Counted from the stretch's first letter, positions 15,942-24,445 are shown. The stretch is DNA of 64,000 nt from an uncultured Flavobacteriales bacterium (GCA_959608625.1 CAUHQV010000009.1:1-64000), one strand, 5' to 3'. Numbers and translations: made by a program. The notes: generated from the letters alone by a model not told the origin.

Positions 15942-17048
15942 TTATTCCCCGAATATCTCTTTGAGTTTTTCCGCAATGTCGAGGCCGCGTCCGACGATCT
16001 TTCCGTCGGGGCCTATAAAAATAGTGCTGGGGATGATTTTAATGCCATATTCTTTTGCACCGGCGGAATTCCAAAGTTTTACATCGGATATCTGGGGCCA
16101 GGGCAATTCCAGATCGGAGATGCCTTTTTGCCACGCATCTTTTGTGGCATCGAACGATACGCCGACCACTTCGAAGCCTTTATCGTGGTATTTGGCATAT
16201 AGTTTTTTTAGTTCGGGCATCGAAGCCCGGCACGGCCCGCACCAGGAGGCCCAAAAATCTACCAGGACGTATTTTCCTTTTCCGGCATAGTCCGACAGCC
16301 GGACGGTGTCTCCCTGGGGCGTCGGGGCTTCGATATCGATAAATTGGTTTCCCGGCTCGGTAGCCTCCAGGGCTTGCGCGTAATTTATCAGATTGGCGTA
16401 CGTCGGATCTTCCCGCAGGTCGTCCGGGATGGCTTTTGCAAGCTTTTGCAGAATAGGCAAAGGTGAGAAGAGGAATTCCGAACTCCTGAGTTCCGTTTTT
16501 CCGATGGCATTGCGCATATTCTCAATAACAAAATCGGTTTTGTAATTCTGATAAATGCCGAATAGACTGTCGAGATCGGCTTTTGCACGGGCCTTTTGCC
16601 CGGCGGTAGCAGCAGAGTCGCGGGAAAGAATACTCATTTCCTTCACGGGGGCGTATAGCTTCTTGCTTTTTTCCTGATACAGGCTGTAAGCGTCGTTCAG
16701 CGGAGTGCCCGATGCGGTGCTTTTCAAGCGATAATTCTCGTCGTATGTGTCAAGAATGACCCGTATTTTTTCCCCGTCGGTGAATACCAATGCGGAAAGC
16801 CCCATTCGAATGTCTTTAGGCGCGGCTTTCAGATAAACAGGACCGTCGCCCTCGATGGTGTCTTTAAACGAAAATTTACTATCGTGTATGGGGATTTTTC
16901 CCAATACGATGTGCTGTTTATCCACCATTTTGGTGACGGTCACCGTGTCCCCTTCGGCAGCTCCGATGGCGGTGCCGGAGATCGTGTAAGTATTTTGTGC
17001 CCAACACGCCAGAGGCGCGAAAAAAGCGAGAAGGAAAAGTTTTTTCAT
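15942..17048 (-). CDS. TlpA-like thioredoxin-fold protein with DUF4369 domain
   Basis: This 368-residue exported protein starts MKKLFLLAFFAPLACWAQN, a signal peptide ending at AQN. An N-terminal DUF4369-type beta domain (YTISGTAIGAAEGDTVTV onward) and a long helical middle lead to a C-terminal AhpC/TlpA-like thioredoxin domain with the redox motif in FWASWCGPCRASMPELKKLY (CGPC). Such Bacteroidetes proteins act as periplasmic thiol-disulfide oxidoreductases, often in stress responses or cytochrome maturation. An upstream in-frame ATG at 17246 would put 66 unrelated residues before the signal peptide, so the start at 17048 is chosen. Confidence 0.9.
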   Translation of the reverse strand: MKKLFLLAFFAPLACWAQNTYTISGTAIGAAEGDTVTVTKMVDKQHIVLGKIPIHDSKFSFKDTIEGDGPVYLKAAPKDIRMGLSALVFTDGEKIRVILDTYDENYRLKSTASGTPLNDAYSLYQEKSKKLYAPVKEMSILSRDSAATAGQKARAKADLDSLFGIYQNYKTDFVIENMRNAIGKTELRSSEFLFSPLPILQKLAKAIPDDLREDPTYANLINYAQALEATEPGNQFIDIEAPTPQGDTVRLSDYAGKGKYVLVDFWASWCGPCRASMPELKKLYAKYHDKGFEVVGVSFDATKDAWQKGISDLELPWPQISDVKLWNSAGAKEYGIKIIPSTIFIGPDGKIVGRGLDIAEKLKEIFGE

Positions 17049-17205
17049 GCGGTTGAAGTTTTGTATCCCGCAAATGAACGGATTTTTCGGCATAAACGGG
17101 CGGTTTTTTTCGTGACATCTGGAATTAACATATCCCGGAATACAGCATCCGGGGTCTTCTTGAGGGCTTTTGGCGGGTAGGGAAAGAAGTCCTGTAAAAA
17201 AATAC

Positions 17206-17237
17206 TTGTTTTTGTCCGGGGGATTGTCGGATATTTG
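17206..17237 (+). promoter_or_regulatory. Candidate promoter of the B12 locus
   Basis: TTG at 17206-17208, a 21-base spacer and GATATTTG at 17230-17237 (one mismatch to TAnnTTTG) lie directly before the riboswitch. Confidence 0.5.
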
Positions 17238-17239
17238 TA

Positions 17240-17424
17240 CCGGCAAACGGTTCCCGATTTTTGGGATTAAAAGGGAACGCCGTGTAAATCGGCGACAGTT
17301 CCCGCTGCTGTGAACCCCGTCCGCATCCTGATGCGGTCAGCGCTTTCAAGAAACGTCACTGGCGTTCTACCAAAGAACACCGGGAAGGCTTTGAAAGTGG
17401 GGTGAGTCAGAAGACCTGCCTTTT
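17240..17424 (+). ncRNA. Cobalamin (B12) riboswitch
   Basis: The conserved core is readable: AAAAGGGAACGCCGTGTAAA, then GGCGACAGTTCCCGCTGCTG, then a peripheral hairpin (CCGCATCCTGATGCGG, 17320-17335), and near the 3' end GTGAGTCAGAAGACCTGCC (17403-17421). These are the hallmark blocks of the AdoCbl/B12 aptamer (B12 box and the GAGTCAGAAGACCTGCC-type receptor element). It precedes a set of outer-membrane B12-uptake genes, so high cobalamin should reduce their expression. About 260 bases separate it from the first gene, leaving room for an expression platform. Confidence 0.95.
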
Positions 17425-17682
17425 GCATATGGATTTTACAGCCTGCGGAGAATGGGCCGGATAAGTCAATATGGCGGAAGGTATTTTCTTTAACCTTTTG
17501 CAAAGCCTCCGGGCTCCATATAGCTTGCTGTAAGATCTGCAAAACACGGCAAGCATGGATCACAAAGTTGTTTTACCGATCGGAGAAGCCACCCTGGGAG
17601 AACAAGGGCGGATTTTTCATGCTTGCTTGTGTCGTTTTGCCGGGAAAAGCAAAAACAACAAACATAAACAAGCAATCGAAAA
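17425..17682 (+). other. Long leader between riboswitch and first B12-locus gene
   Basis: This leader contains a long-range inverted repeat, GCAAGCATG near 17549 with CATGCTTGC near 17619, which could be the expression platform. It also holds two short open frames: 17471-17533 (20 codons) and 17555-17686 (43 codons). The second ends with a TGA that overlaps the ATG of the main gene. Confidence 0.4.
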
Positions 17683-17686
17683 ATGA
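17555..17686 (+). CDS. Possible 43-codon leader peptide
   Basis: ATG at 17555 opens a 43-codon frame (begins MDHKVVLPIGEATLGEQGRI) that stops at TGA 17684-17686, overlapping the ATG at 17683 of the next gene as ATGA. The product resembles nothing I recognise and its C-terminus is Lys/Asn-rich. The overlap would allow translational coupling, but a chance open frame of this size is entirely possible. Confidence 0.25.
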   Translation: MDHKVVLPIGEATLGEQGRIFHACLCRFAGKSKNNKHKQAIEK

Positions 17687-19158
17687 AAAAACTGTTAGTA
17701 TTCCTGTCTTTCGTCCTTGTGCTTTCTTCCTGCAGCAAGGATAACCAGACCCTTCCCGAACCGGAAGCATCCATCACTCTTCCGGACGGGACTTCTCCTT
17801 CCGGCGACGTCAATCTGGCTATGGGCGGTACCGCTACTTTCGCGGCCAAATGCGAGAATGTGGAAGCCGCCCGTTACGAATGGCGCCTCGATGGGACTCT
17901 CAAAAGCATAGAAAAGACTTATACATTTACGGCAGAAGCTCCCGGCACTTATACGGTATCGTTGAAAGTACTTAATGCCGATCAGGTGGCCGGCGAGGAA
18001 GTTTCGCTGACGGTGGTCGTGTCCGGTCCGTACAAGAACGGCACGTACTTCCTGATGGAAGGCAATATGAGCAGTGAGAATGGGGCCATCTGCTTTATCG
18101 ACGAGAACGGCACGTTCTATGCCAATCCTTATGGCGAGGCCAATCTCAATTCCGAGGGGAAACCGACCGCCCCTGGAAATGTCCTGCAGGATATGTTCAT
18201 CTACAAGGATAACGCCTATTTCATTACCCAGAACGGCACTTCACAGGGGCAGGGAGCCCGGTTGGTAATAGCCGACGCCCAGACGCTTAAAACTAAAAAA
18301 CTGATCACCGGTTCCATCGACGATTCCAGTGTGTGGCCACAGCACATCGTGGTGATCGACGAGAATAAAGCCTATATCCGTTACTCGACTTCCGATTATG
18401 AACAGAACTCGGGTATTCGGGTAATGAACCTTTCTACAGGCACGTGGGGGCCGGATGATATCGAAGGGACGTATGGGAAATTTACCGTAGCCGGTTCGAC
18501 CAAGGCCCGTATGCTCCTGCTGGGAGATAAAGTATTCGCTCCCTGCGGGCAGTACCTGAAAGTGATCGATACCAAGACCGATAAAGTGATCAAATCCATT
18601 GATTTCGGCGCTCCGCGCCAGACCAAGGATATCGTCAAAGGACACGACGGTAACATCTACCTGCTGGTGTCCGGTAAATGGACAGGCAGTAACTACAGTC
18701 CGACTTATACGACGGAGGCTACCGTAGTGTGCATCAACCCGGGCGATTACACGTACACCGAGAAAATACTCCCTTCGGAATACCAGATGCCGGTGGCTAC
18801 CTGGTCGCCCAATGTGGGTATGTGCGCTTCGTTCACGGAGGATGCGCTGTTTTTCCGCATGGGTTCCGGTTTTTCCACTTCCGTAGTGGCCCGTTACGAT
18901 TACAAGACCGGAACGGCCAAACAACTGGTGGATGTGCAGGGCCAAAGCGGACTCAATTCCATGGTGTACGGTTATTTGGGTGTAGACCCGAATAATGTAC
19001 TCTACGTCGGTACGACGGACTATTCCACTTCCAAGATCGGTACGTTCAATGCCAAGACCGGTGCCCGCCTGGAAAATACGTACGATATCCGCAGCGGCAG
19101 TCCGGCAGGTATAGACTTTACCTACCGGTTCTCCGACGAATACCTGGGAAGAAACTAG
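17683..19158 (+). CDS. Surface beta-propeller lipoprotein with PKD-like domain, B12 locus
   Basis: This 491-residue protein has a lipoprotein signal (VLVLSSCSKD, Cys at about 17). A PKD/Ig-like domain (ASITLPDGTSPSGDVNLAMGG to SLTVVVSGP, about residues 29-115) is followed by a propeller of the DUF5074/YncE type with repeated blade elements (TYFLMEGNMSSENGAICFID, RLVIADAQTLKTKKLI, LKVIDTKTDKVIKSID). BtuG of Bacteroides thetaiotaomicron, a surface propeller that captures B12 with very high affinity and sits on BtuB, is the nearest characterised analogue. Its place as first gene behind the cobalamin riboswitch supports a role in B12 capture. Ligand binding is inferred. Confidence 0.8.
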   Translation: MKKLLVFLSFVLVLSSCSKDNQTLPEPEASITLPDGTSPSGDVNLAMGGTATFAAKCENVEAARYEWRLDGTLKSIEKTYTFTAEAPGTYTVSLKVLNADQVAGEEVSLTVVVSGPYKNGTYFLMEGNMSSENGAICFIDENGTFYANPYGEANLNSEGKPTAPGNVLQDMFIYKDNAYFITQNGTSQGQGARLVIADAQTLKTKKLITGSIDDSSVWPQHIVVIDENKAYIRYSTSDYEQNSGIRVMNLSTGTWGPDDIEGTYGKFTVAGSTKARMLLLGDKVFAPCGQYLKVIDTKTDKVIKSIDFGAPRQTKDIVKGHDGNIYLLVSGKWTGSNYSPTYTTEATVVCINPGDYTYTEKILPSEYQMPVATWSPNVGMCASFTEDALFFRMGSGFSTSVVARYDYKTGTAKQLVDVQGQSGLNSMVYGYLGVDPNNVLYVGTTDYSTSKIGTFNAKTGARLENTYDIRSGSPAGIDFTYRFSDEYLGRN

Positions 19159-19179
19159 GATACGGCATCGGCTGAAGAG

Positions 19180-19272
19180 ATGAAAAGAGTGATCTCATTG
19201 CTGCTCTGCACCGCATTTTGCGGGTGTCAGAAAGAAAGTACGCCCGCGGAGGTACAGGGCATGGCGGAATGA
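19180..19272 (+). CDS. Tiny putative lipoprotein (30 residues)
   Basis: ATG at 19180 opens a 30-codon frame ending TGA 19270-19272. The product starts MKRVISLLLCTAFCGCQKES: a basic start, a hydrophobic core and a Cys in a lipobox-like setting, then a short polar tail. It lies 21 bases after the propeller gene and would be co-transcribed. It may be a genuine mini-lipoprotein or the surviving signal peptide of a deleted lipoprotein gene. Confidence 0.45.
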   Translation: MKRVISLLLCTAFCGCQKESTPAEVQGMAE

Positions 19273-19382
19273 AGAACGATGGATGGTGGATTATAAATGG
19301 GGAGTATATCATGTAAAAACCGCGGGTTTCCGCGCAATACTATAGGCTGATTGATTTTTTATACTCATCTTTGTTTGATGGC

Positions 19383-19411
19383 GGCAACCGGTCTTTTAAG
19401 ACCGTGTTGCC
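19383..19411 (+). terminator. Strong hairpin before the PKD-type gene (terminator or attenuator)
   Basis: GGCAACCGGTCTT (19383-19395) pairs with AAGACCGTGTTGCC (19398-19411) with one bulge and a two-base loop. CCATTTTTC follows, so it could terminate or attenuate transcription 30 bases before the next ATG. A CATCTTTG element (19367-19374) just upstream is a weak -7 candidate. Confidence 0.45.
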
Positions 19412-19442
19412 CCATTTTTCAATTAAAAAAGAACGCAAAGTT

Positions 19443-20618
19443 ATGCTTAAAAAGGCTTTTTTGATCGTTTTCTCGGTGCTGTCCGTTACCGCCTGCACGA
19501 AATACGGGATCGTAGGCGGGGATGATGACGGCAATACCTCCACCGACGTACTGTCCGCGCGGGAATCTACCGCTGCCCTGTATGGAAAAACCACTTTCAA
19601 ACTCGGCGTAAAGGCGGACGGATACCACTGGTATCTGGACGGGAAAGAAGTGTCTTCCGCGTCGACTTACGAATTTTCCCCGACGCGCCAGGGAGTGTTC
19701 GAAGTGGAGCTCCGCACGTCGGCTGCTACCTACACGACACAGGTGTATGTGGTGCGGCCTGTCTCCGACAATTCCTCCAAATGGATATCCGATATCATAG
19801 AATACCGGCCTGCACCGGGGCAGTTTATCAATACGGCTTCCTGGGGTACACAGGAAAGGGCCCGGTCGATCGTAGGCCCTCAGGCGGAACTGGGCGAACG
19901 GGCGGGCGTTTCGCTGGGCGCATTCGGCGGCTATATCGTATTTAAATTCGACCATTCGGTACTCAATAACTCCGGGTATGATTTTGTCATCCGGGGCAAT
20001 GCCTTCGAAGGCTCTAGCGAACCGGGTGCAGTGATGGTGGCGTTCGATAGAAACGGCAACGGCGTACCCGACGACGACGAGTGGTACGAATTGGCCGGGG
20101 AGGACTATTCCCTGGAGTCTACCAAGAAAAACTATACGATCACTTATACGCGCCCGGACGATCTTTCCAAGGCACAGGATGTGCACTGGACGGCATCGGA
20201 CGGCGGCAGCGGTTTTCTCAGTGCGGGAGAAATGGATCCTTTCCATAAGCAATCCTACTGGCCGTCGTTCATTCCCGGCAATCCCCCGGAGTTAGTGCTT
20301 AACGGTACCTGTCTGCGCAACCTGACTGTCAATAAAAGCGAGCAGGTCGGATCCGAATATTGGGACAATATGGCCGCGGGGAAGGGCTATGCGGACAATT
20401 ATTCCGAAGATTACGAGGATATCGTCAACCTGGACAACGATACCAAGAAAAGCAATAAGTTCGATATTACCCATGCGGTGGACGCCCAAGGTAATCCTGT
20501 GGAATTGCCTGCCGTCGATTTTATAAAAGTATATACCTGTGTCAACCAGTCTGCCGGCTGGCTGGGAGAGGGTTCTACCGAAGTGTGTGGGGCGATATCG
20601 CTTTGCGCGCCTAAATGA
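19443..20618 (+). CDS. PKD-like surface lipoprotein of the B12 locus
   Basis: This 391-residue protein has a lipoprotein signal (VLSVTACTKY) and a short PKD/Ig-like region (residues about 45-100, with HWYLDGKEVSSASTYEFSP). A larger C-terminal domain follows, with ISDIIEYRPAPGQFINTASWG, an acidic Ca-binding-like loop DRNGNGVPDDDEWYEL and VDFIKVYTCVNQ. Proteins of this layout are annotated as cell-surface proteins and recur in Bacteroidetes cobalamin loci. The start at 19443 gives a proper signal peptide; an in-frame ATG at 19371 would place it behind 24 unrelated residues and within the hairpin region. The gene overlaps the receptor gene by four bases (ATGA), indicating coupled translation. 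It is likely a B12-capture accessory; this is inferred. Confidence 0.72.
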   Translation: MLKKAFLIVFSVLSVTACTKYGIVGGDDDGNTSTDVLSARESTAALYGKTTFKLGVKADGYHWYLDGKEVSSASTYEFSPTRQGVFEVELRTSAATYTTQVYVVRPVSDNSSKWISDIIEYRPAPGQFINTASWGTQERARSIVGPQAELGERAGVSLGAFGGYIVFKFDHSVLNNSGYDFVIRGNAFEGSSEPGAVMVAFDRNGNGVPDDDEWYELAGEDYSLESTKKNYTITYTRPDDLSKAQDVHWTASDGGSGFLSAGEMDPFHKQSYWPSFIPGNPPELVLNGTCLRNLTVNKSEQVGSEYWDNMAAGKGYADNYSEDYEDIVNLDNDTKKSNKFDITHAVDAQGNPVELPAVDFIKVYTCVNQSAGWLGEGSTEVCGAISLCAPK

Positions 20619-22573
20619 CCGAAAAAATGTGTAAAAGGCTCATTTTTTTAGTAATCGCCTTATCTGCGGTCTGTACGCTCCATGCCCAGATTGCGGATGG
20701 AGTAACCTTGCAGCGCGTAGTGGTGACGGCCCGTCCGGTCAAAGACCAGGCGCTTACCAAGACGGTGATCGATTCGGCCCAGATGGCCGAATCGGCTACG
20801 GCCACTTTTGCCGAGCTCCTTTCCAAACATTCGTCGATCTTCGTCAAAACGTACGGGCAGGGCTCTACGGCTACGGTCTCGTTTCGAGGGACGGCAGCCT
20901 CCCATACACAGGTGCAGTGGAACGGGGTGAATATCAACAACCCCATGCTCGGCCAAGTGGATTTTTCGCTTATTCCGGTGTGGTTCGTCGATAAGACCGA
21001 GCTGTACCACGGGGGTAGTTCCCTGCAGGATGGCAGCGGCGCCCTGGGGGGCGAGGTGAGCATCGGTTCGCTCCCGCGCTGGGGAGAAAAGCTTTACGGC
21101 GCTCTGATGCAAACGGCCGGGAGTTTCGGCACGTACCAGACATTTCTTTCCGTCGGCGGCGGCACGAAAAAGTTTCAGGCGCGGCTGCGGTATATGTACG
21201 ATACGGCCGAGAACGATTTTGAATATCTCAACCGGGCGATACCTCCTTTCGAAGTCGTCAAACAGACCAACGCCGATTATAAGAAACACGGCGGGGTGCT
21301 GGATATGTATTACAATGCAGGGAAGAACAATTTCCTTTCGCTCAACGTGTGGTTTACCCATGCCGACCGCAACCTGCCTACGATCATGTCCTATCAGGGA
21401 TTGGGCCGTACGGAAAAACAAACGGACAACGATTTCCGCGCAGTGGGGCGGTGGAATAAATTTTGGGAGAAATTCCGCAGCGAATTCACCACCGGATTTA
21501 CCACCAGCAATATCGACTATTACCTGGCCAATAAGACCGACCTCGGTTCGTTCGTGAATTACGATTCGCGCAGCGTGATCTACAGTTTTTACAACAAATA
21601 CTCGTTCGAATACAATCCTTCACGCCGTACGACCATTAAGGCGTTGGCCAACGGCAATTATCATGCGGTGAATATTTTCGACCGCATTACCGAGGAAGGC
21701 TATTCTGCCCAGCGGACGGAATTCGGGCTGAGCCTGTCGGCCCATCACAGTTTTACGGATTGGTTTTCGGTGTACGCCCTGGTGAGGGAGGATCTGGTGG
21801 ACTCCAAGTTCTCGCCGGTGATGCCTTCTGCGGGAGTGGAGTTTAAGCCTTTGGCAGAAGAAAAGCTGTACCTGAAGCTCAACGGTACGCGCAATTATCA
21901 CCAGCCGACGCTCAACGATCTCTATTGGCTGCCCGGAGGCAATCCGGACTTGCGCCCCGAGGAAGGTTATTCGGCCGACGTATCTGCCGAATATTCGCGG
22001 GCGATGGGGCGCTTCAACGTATCCGGGACGGCTACCGGCTATATGTCGTGGATAGACGACTGGATTATGTGGCGCCCGAGCGAATTCCGTTACTGGACGG
22101 CTGAAAATGTGAAAAAGGTCTTTTCCCGCGGGACGGAGGTGAACCTTTCGGTGGGGTACTTTCACGAGGGCTTAAAAATCAATATTTCCGGGAATTATGC
22201 CTATACCCGCACGACCAACGAAGATCCCGATCTTCCGGACGACGAATCCAAAGGGCGCCAGCTGATCTATATCCCGGTACACAAAGGCAATATCATGCTG
22301 GATGCGGAGTACCGGGGATTTTACCTGTACTATGTGTGGTCGGCCGTTTCGGAGCGCTACACCACGTCCAGCAACCAGTCCACCCGCCATACGCTTCCCG
22401 CCTACGACATTCACAACATGACGGTCGGCAAACGCGTCAAGTTCGGGAAAGACTATTCGGTGGAACTGGCCGCCAAGATAAACAATGTGGGCAACCGGAA
22501 ATACCAGGCCATCCTTTGGCGGGCCATGCCGGGGCGCAACTACCTGTTTTCCGTAAAATTCTCGTACAACTGA
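20615..22573 (+). CDS. btuB: TonB-dependent outer-membrane receptor, BtuB-like
   Basis: This 652-residue receptor has a signal peptide ending TLHAQ, a TonB-box-like stretch VTLQRVVVTARP, a plug domain (LSKHSSIFVKTYGQGSTATVSFRGT, VQWNGVNINNPMLGQVDFSLIP, GALGGEVSIGS) and a 22-strand barrel ending with aromatic YLFSVKFSYN. It lacks the N-terminal carboxypeptidase-like domain of SusC proteins, as expected for BtuB. Together with the upstream cobalamin riboswitch and neighbouring propeller lipoproteins this makes corrinoid import the most likely function. It starts within the stop codon of the previous gene and ends 10 bases before the next. Confidence 0.87.
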   Translation: MTEKMCKRLIFLVIALSAVCTLHAQIADGVTLQRVVVTARPVKDQALTKTVIDSAQMAESATATFAELLSKHSSIFVKTYGQGSTATVSFRGTAASHTQVQWNGVNINNPMLGQVDFSLIPVWFVDKTELYHGGSSLQDGSGALGGEVSIGSLPRWGEKLYGALMQTAGSFGTYQTFLSVGGGTKKFQARLRYMYDTAENDFEYLNRAIPPFEVVKQTNADYKKHGGVLDMYYNAGKNNFLSLNVWFTHADRNLPTIMSYQGLGRTEKQTDNDFRAVGRWNKFWEKFRSEFTTGFTTSNIDYYLANKTDLGSFVNYDSRSVIYSFYNKYSFEYNPSRRTTIKALANGNYHAVNIFDRITEEGYSAQRTEFGLSLSAHHSFTDWFSVYALVREDLVDSKFSPVMPSAGVEFKPLAEEKLYLKLNGTRNYHQPTLNDLYWLPGGNPDLRPEEGYSADVSAEYSRAMGRFNVSGTATGYMSWIDDWIMWRPSEFRYWTAENVKKVFSRGTEVNLSVGYFHEGLKINISGNYAYTRTTNEDPDLPDDESKGRQLIYIPVHKGNIMLDAEYRGFYLYYVWSAVSERYTTSSNQSTRHTLPAYDIHNMTVGKRVKFGKDYSVELAAKINNVGNRKYQAILWRAMPGRNYLFSVKFSYN

Positions 22574-22583
22574 TCTCAAAGCC

Positions 22584-23702
22584 ATGAAACAGATAAAGAT
22601 CGTTTTACTATTCTGCGGCTGCCTTTTTGCCCTGTCCTGCGGAGACGACCTGATGACAGGGGGGACACAGTACGACCGCCCCGGTGCGGGCGTGTTCATC
22701 TGCAACGAAGGAAACTTTATGTACGGGAACGCTTCGTTGTCCTATTACGATACGCAGAACCGGACGGCGGACAACCAGATATTTTACAATGCCAATAATT
22801 TTCCGTTGGGCGACGTCTGCCAGTCGATGTCCATTATCGACGGGAAAGGGTTCGTGGTGGTGAACAACTCCGGAAAGGTCTATGTGATCGATATCAATAC
22901 TTTTAAGTATTTGGGAGCTATTACCGGGCTTACCTCCCCGCGTTATATCCAGCAGGTGAGCGAGGATAAGATCTATATTTCCGACCTGTACAGTCCTTCG
23001 ATGACGATTGCCAATCCTAAGACACTGCAAGTGACGGGGCATATCTATATGGGTACCACCAAAGGCCCGGGCAAGGTGAACGGAACCGAACAAATGGTGA
23101 AATACGGGGATTATGTGTACGTGTGCAGTTGGTCTTTTAATAATAAGGTGTACAAGATCGATACGAAGACCGACGAACTGGTCGATTCGCTGACCGTTAC
23201 CAAACAACCCAACAGCATGGTGCTCGACAAGAACGGGAAGATCTGGGTGCTTTCCGACGGAGGCTATACCGGCACTCCGTACGGGCAGGAACGCGCCAGC
23301 CTGATAAAGATCGATGCGGAGCGCTTTGCGGTGGAACTTATACTTCCCTTCTCGTCGATGGAGGCCTCGCCTTCCGAATTGTGTATAAACGAAGCAAAAG
23401 ACCGGATATACTACATCAACGGCAGCTGGGCCAGCGGGAGCGTCCCCAATAGCGGGGTCTATGCCATGAATGTGGATCAGGCGGCTCTTCCCTCGACCCC
23501 GTTGGTGGCGGAGGATACCCGGCTGTTCTATGCCTTGGGGGTCAATCCTTATACAGGGGATATATATATCAGCGATGCGATCGATTACGTCCAGCGAGGT
23601 ATTGTGTTCCGCTTTTCTCCGGACGGGGATTTGTTGGATCAGTTTAAAGTGGACATCACTCCGGGCGCTTTTTGTTTTAAGTCCGGGCAAGGGGGACAAT
23701 AA
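22584..23702 (+). CDS. btuG: BtuG-like surface beta-propeller lipoprotein
   Basis: This 372-residue protein has a lipoprotein signal (GCLFALSCGDD). The rest is a seven-bladed-type propeller of the DUF5074/YncE family, with blade elements GAGVFICNEGNFMYGNASLSYYD, VYVIDINTFKYLGAI, YKIDTKTDELVDSLTV and GVYAMNVDQ. It sits immediately downstream of the BtuB-like receptor, the arrangement of Bacteroides BtuG, which forms the lid of the BtuBG complex and passes B12 to the barrel. The family call is strong; the gene name is assigned by context. A terminator at 23721-23749 closes the locus. Confidence 0.8.
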   Translation: MKQIKIVLLFCGCLFALSCGDDLMTGGTQYDRPGAGVFICNEGNFMYGNASLSYYDTQNRTADNQIFYNANNFPLGDVCQSMSIIDGKGFVVVNNSGKVYVIDINTFKYLGAITGLTSPRYIQQVSEDKIYISDLYSPSMTIANPKTLQVTGHIYMGTTKGPGKVNGTEQMVKYGDYVYVCSWSFNNKVYKIDTKTDELVDSLTVTKQPNSMVLDKNGKIWVLSDGGYTGTPYGQERASLIKIDAERFAVELILPFSSMEASPSELCINEAKDRIYYINGSWASGSVPNSGVYAMNVDQAALPSTPLVAEDTRLFYALGVNPYTGDIYISDAIDYVQRGIVFRFSPDGDLLDQFKVDITPGAFCFKSGQGGQ

Positions 23703-23720
23703 AAAGGCCCTTACCAACGA

Positions 23721-23749
23721 AAAAAGCATCCCGAAAGGGGTGCTTTTTT
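23721..23749 (+). terminator. Terminator of the B12 locus
   Basis: GCATCCC-GAAA-GGGGTGC (23726-23743, one T-G pair) is flanked by A residues and followed by six T residues. Confidence 0.8.
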
Positions 23750-23800
23750 GTATGGTTCTATTCTCGCCAAGGAAATATATTGCCTGTATTAGGCCGGCTG

Positions 23801-24340
23801 TTATTTATTCGGCTGTATTTCCGAGAGAATGCCTCGCAGTGTTGTGTGCATGGAGGAGTAATCGGTTTCGCGGGCGCCGCTCAGCTTTCCAAGGAATTCG
23901 TCCAGTTCTTTCCGGTAAACTTCTACCATTCGCTTATCTCCCATTGCCGCCGAATACTGCGCATTGGCCAGCCGGTCGCATAATTTGATGAAAGTGGCGT
24001 AGGGGGTAGCGGCAATTCCCTGATAATAATCGTCGTCGGCCCTTTCGCTCCGGGAACGTCCGCGGTTGTTGGTCACGGCATAGACCCATTCGGCGATCTG
24101 TTCCCCGAATGCAGCTTTTATATCATTGTAGGTAAGGCGGCAGTCTTCGATGGTGTCGTGCAGCCATACGGCAGCCAGGACACTATCCCTTTTTTCAGCC
24201 GGGAGAAGGTGCGAAAAAAGATCTCCATAGTGTGCTGCCATTGCCAGATGAAGCGAATAGGGGGCTCCGTCGTAGGTTTCGTTGACGTCCTGATGGGCCG
24301 TGACGGCGAATTTGATGGCCTTTACGAGTTTTTCATTCAT
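23801..24340 (-). CDS. HD-domain hydrolase, SpoT/MESH1-like
   Basis: This is a 179-residue single-domain protein. The HD metal site is visible as YSLHLAMAAHYGD and AAVWLHDTIEDCRLTYNDI, and a later TFIKLCDRLANAQYS matches the IKLADRLHN segment of the RelA/SpoT hydrolase domain. This pattern suggests a small (p)ppGpp hydrolase or related nucleotide hydrolase acting in the cytoplasm, without a synthetase or regulatory domain. Substrate specificity is uncertain: other HD enzymes share the metal site. It is convergent with the B12 locus and lies downstream of rpsT. Confidence 0.75.
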   Translation of the reverse strand: MNEKLVKAIKFAVTAHQDVNETYDGAPYSLHLAMAAHYGDLFSHLLPAEKRDSVLAAVWLHDTIEDCRLTYNDIKAAFGEQIAEWVYAVTNNRGRSRSERADDDYYQGIAATPYATFIKLCDRLANAQYSAAMGDKRMVEVYRKELDEFLGKLSGARETDYSSMHTTLRGILSEIQPNK

Positions 24341-24371
24341 AGCTTTCGTGTGATGATGGGATCCAAAACAA

Positions 24372-24402
24372 TTAGCTCCATGTCTTTAGGACGTGGAGCT
24401 AA
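24372..24402 (-). terminator. Terminator of rpsT
   Basis: TTAGCTCCATGTC and GACGTGGAGCTAA form a 13-bp stem (one G-T pair) with a five-base loop just past the rpsT stop codon. The T run on the minus strand is short (TTGTTTT). Confidence 0.6.
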
Positions 24403-24445
24403 ATAAATTATATACCGTCGGCCGGAGAATACCGGTCGCTCTCGC

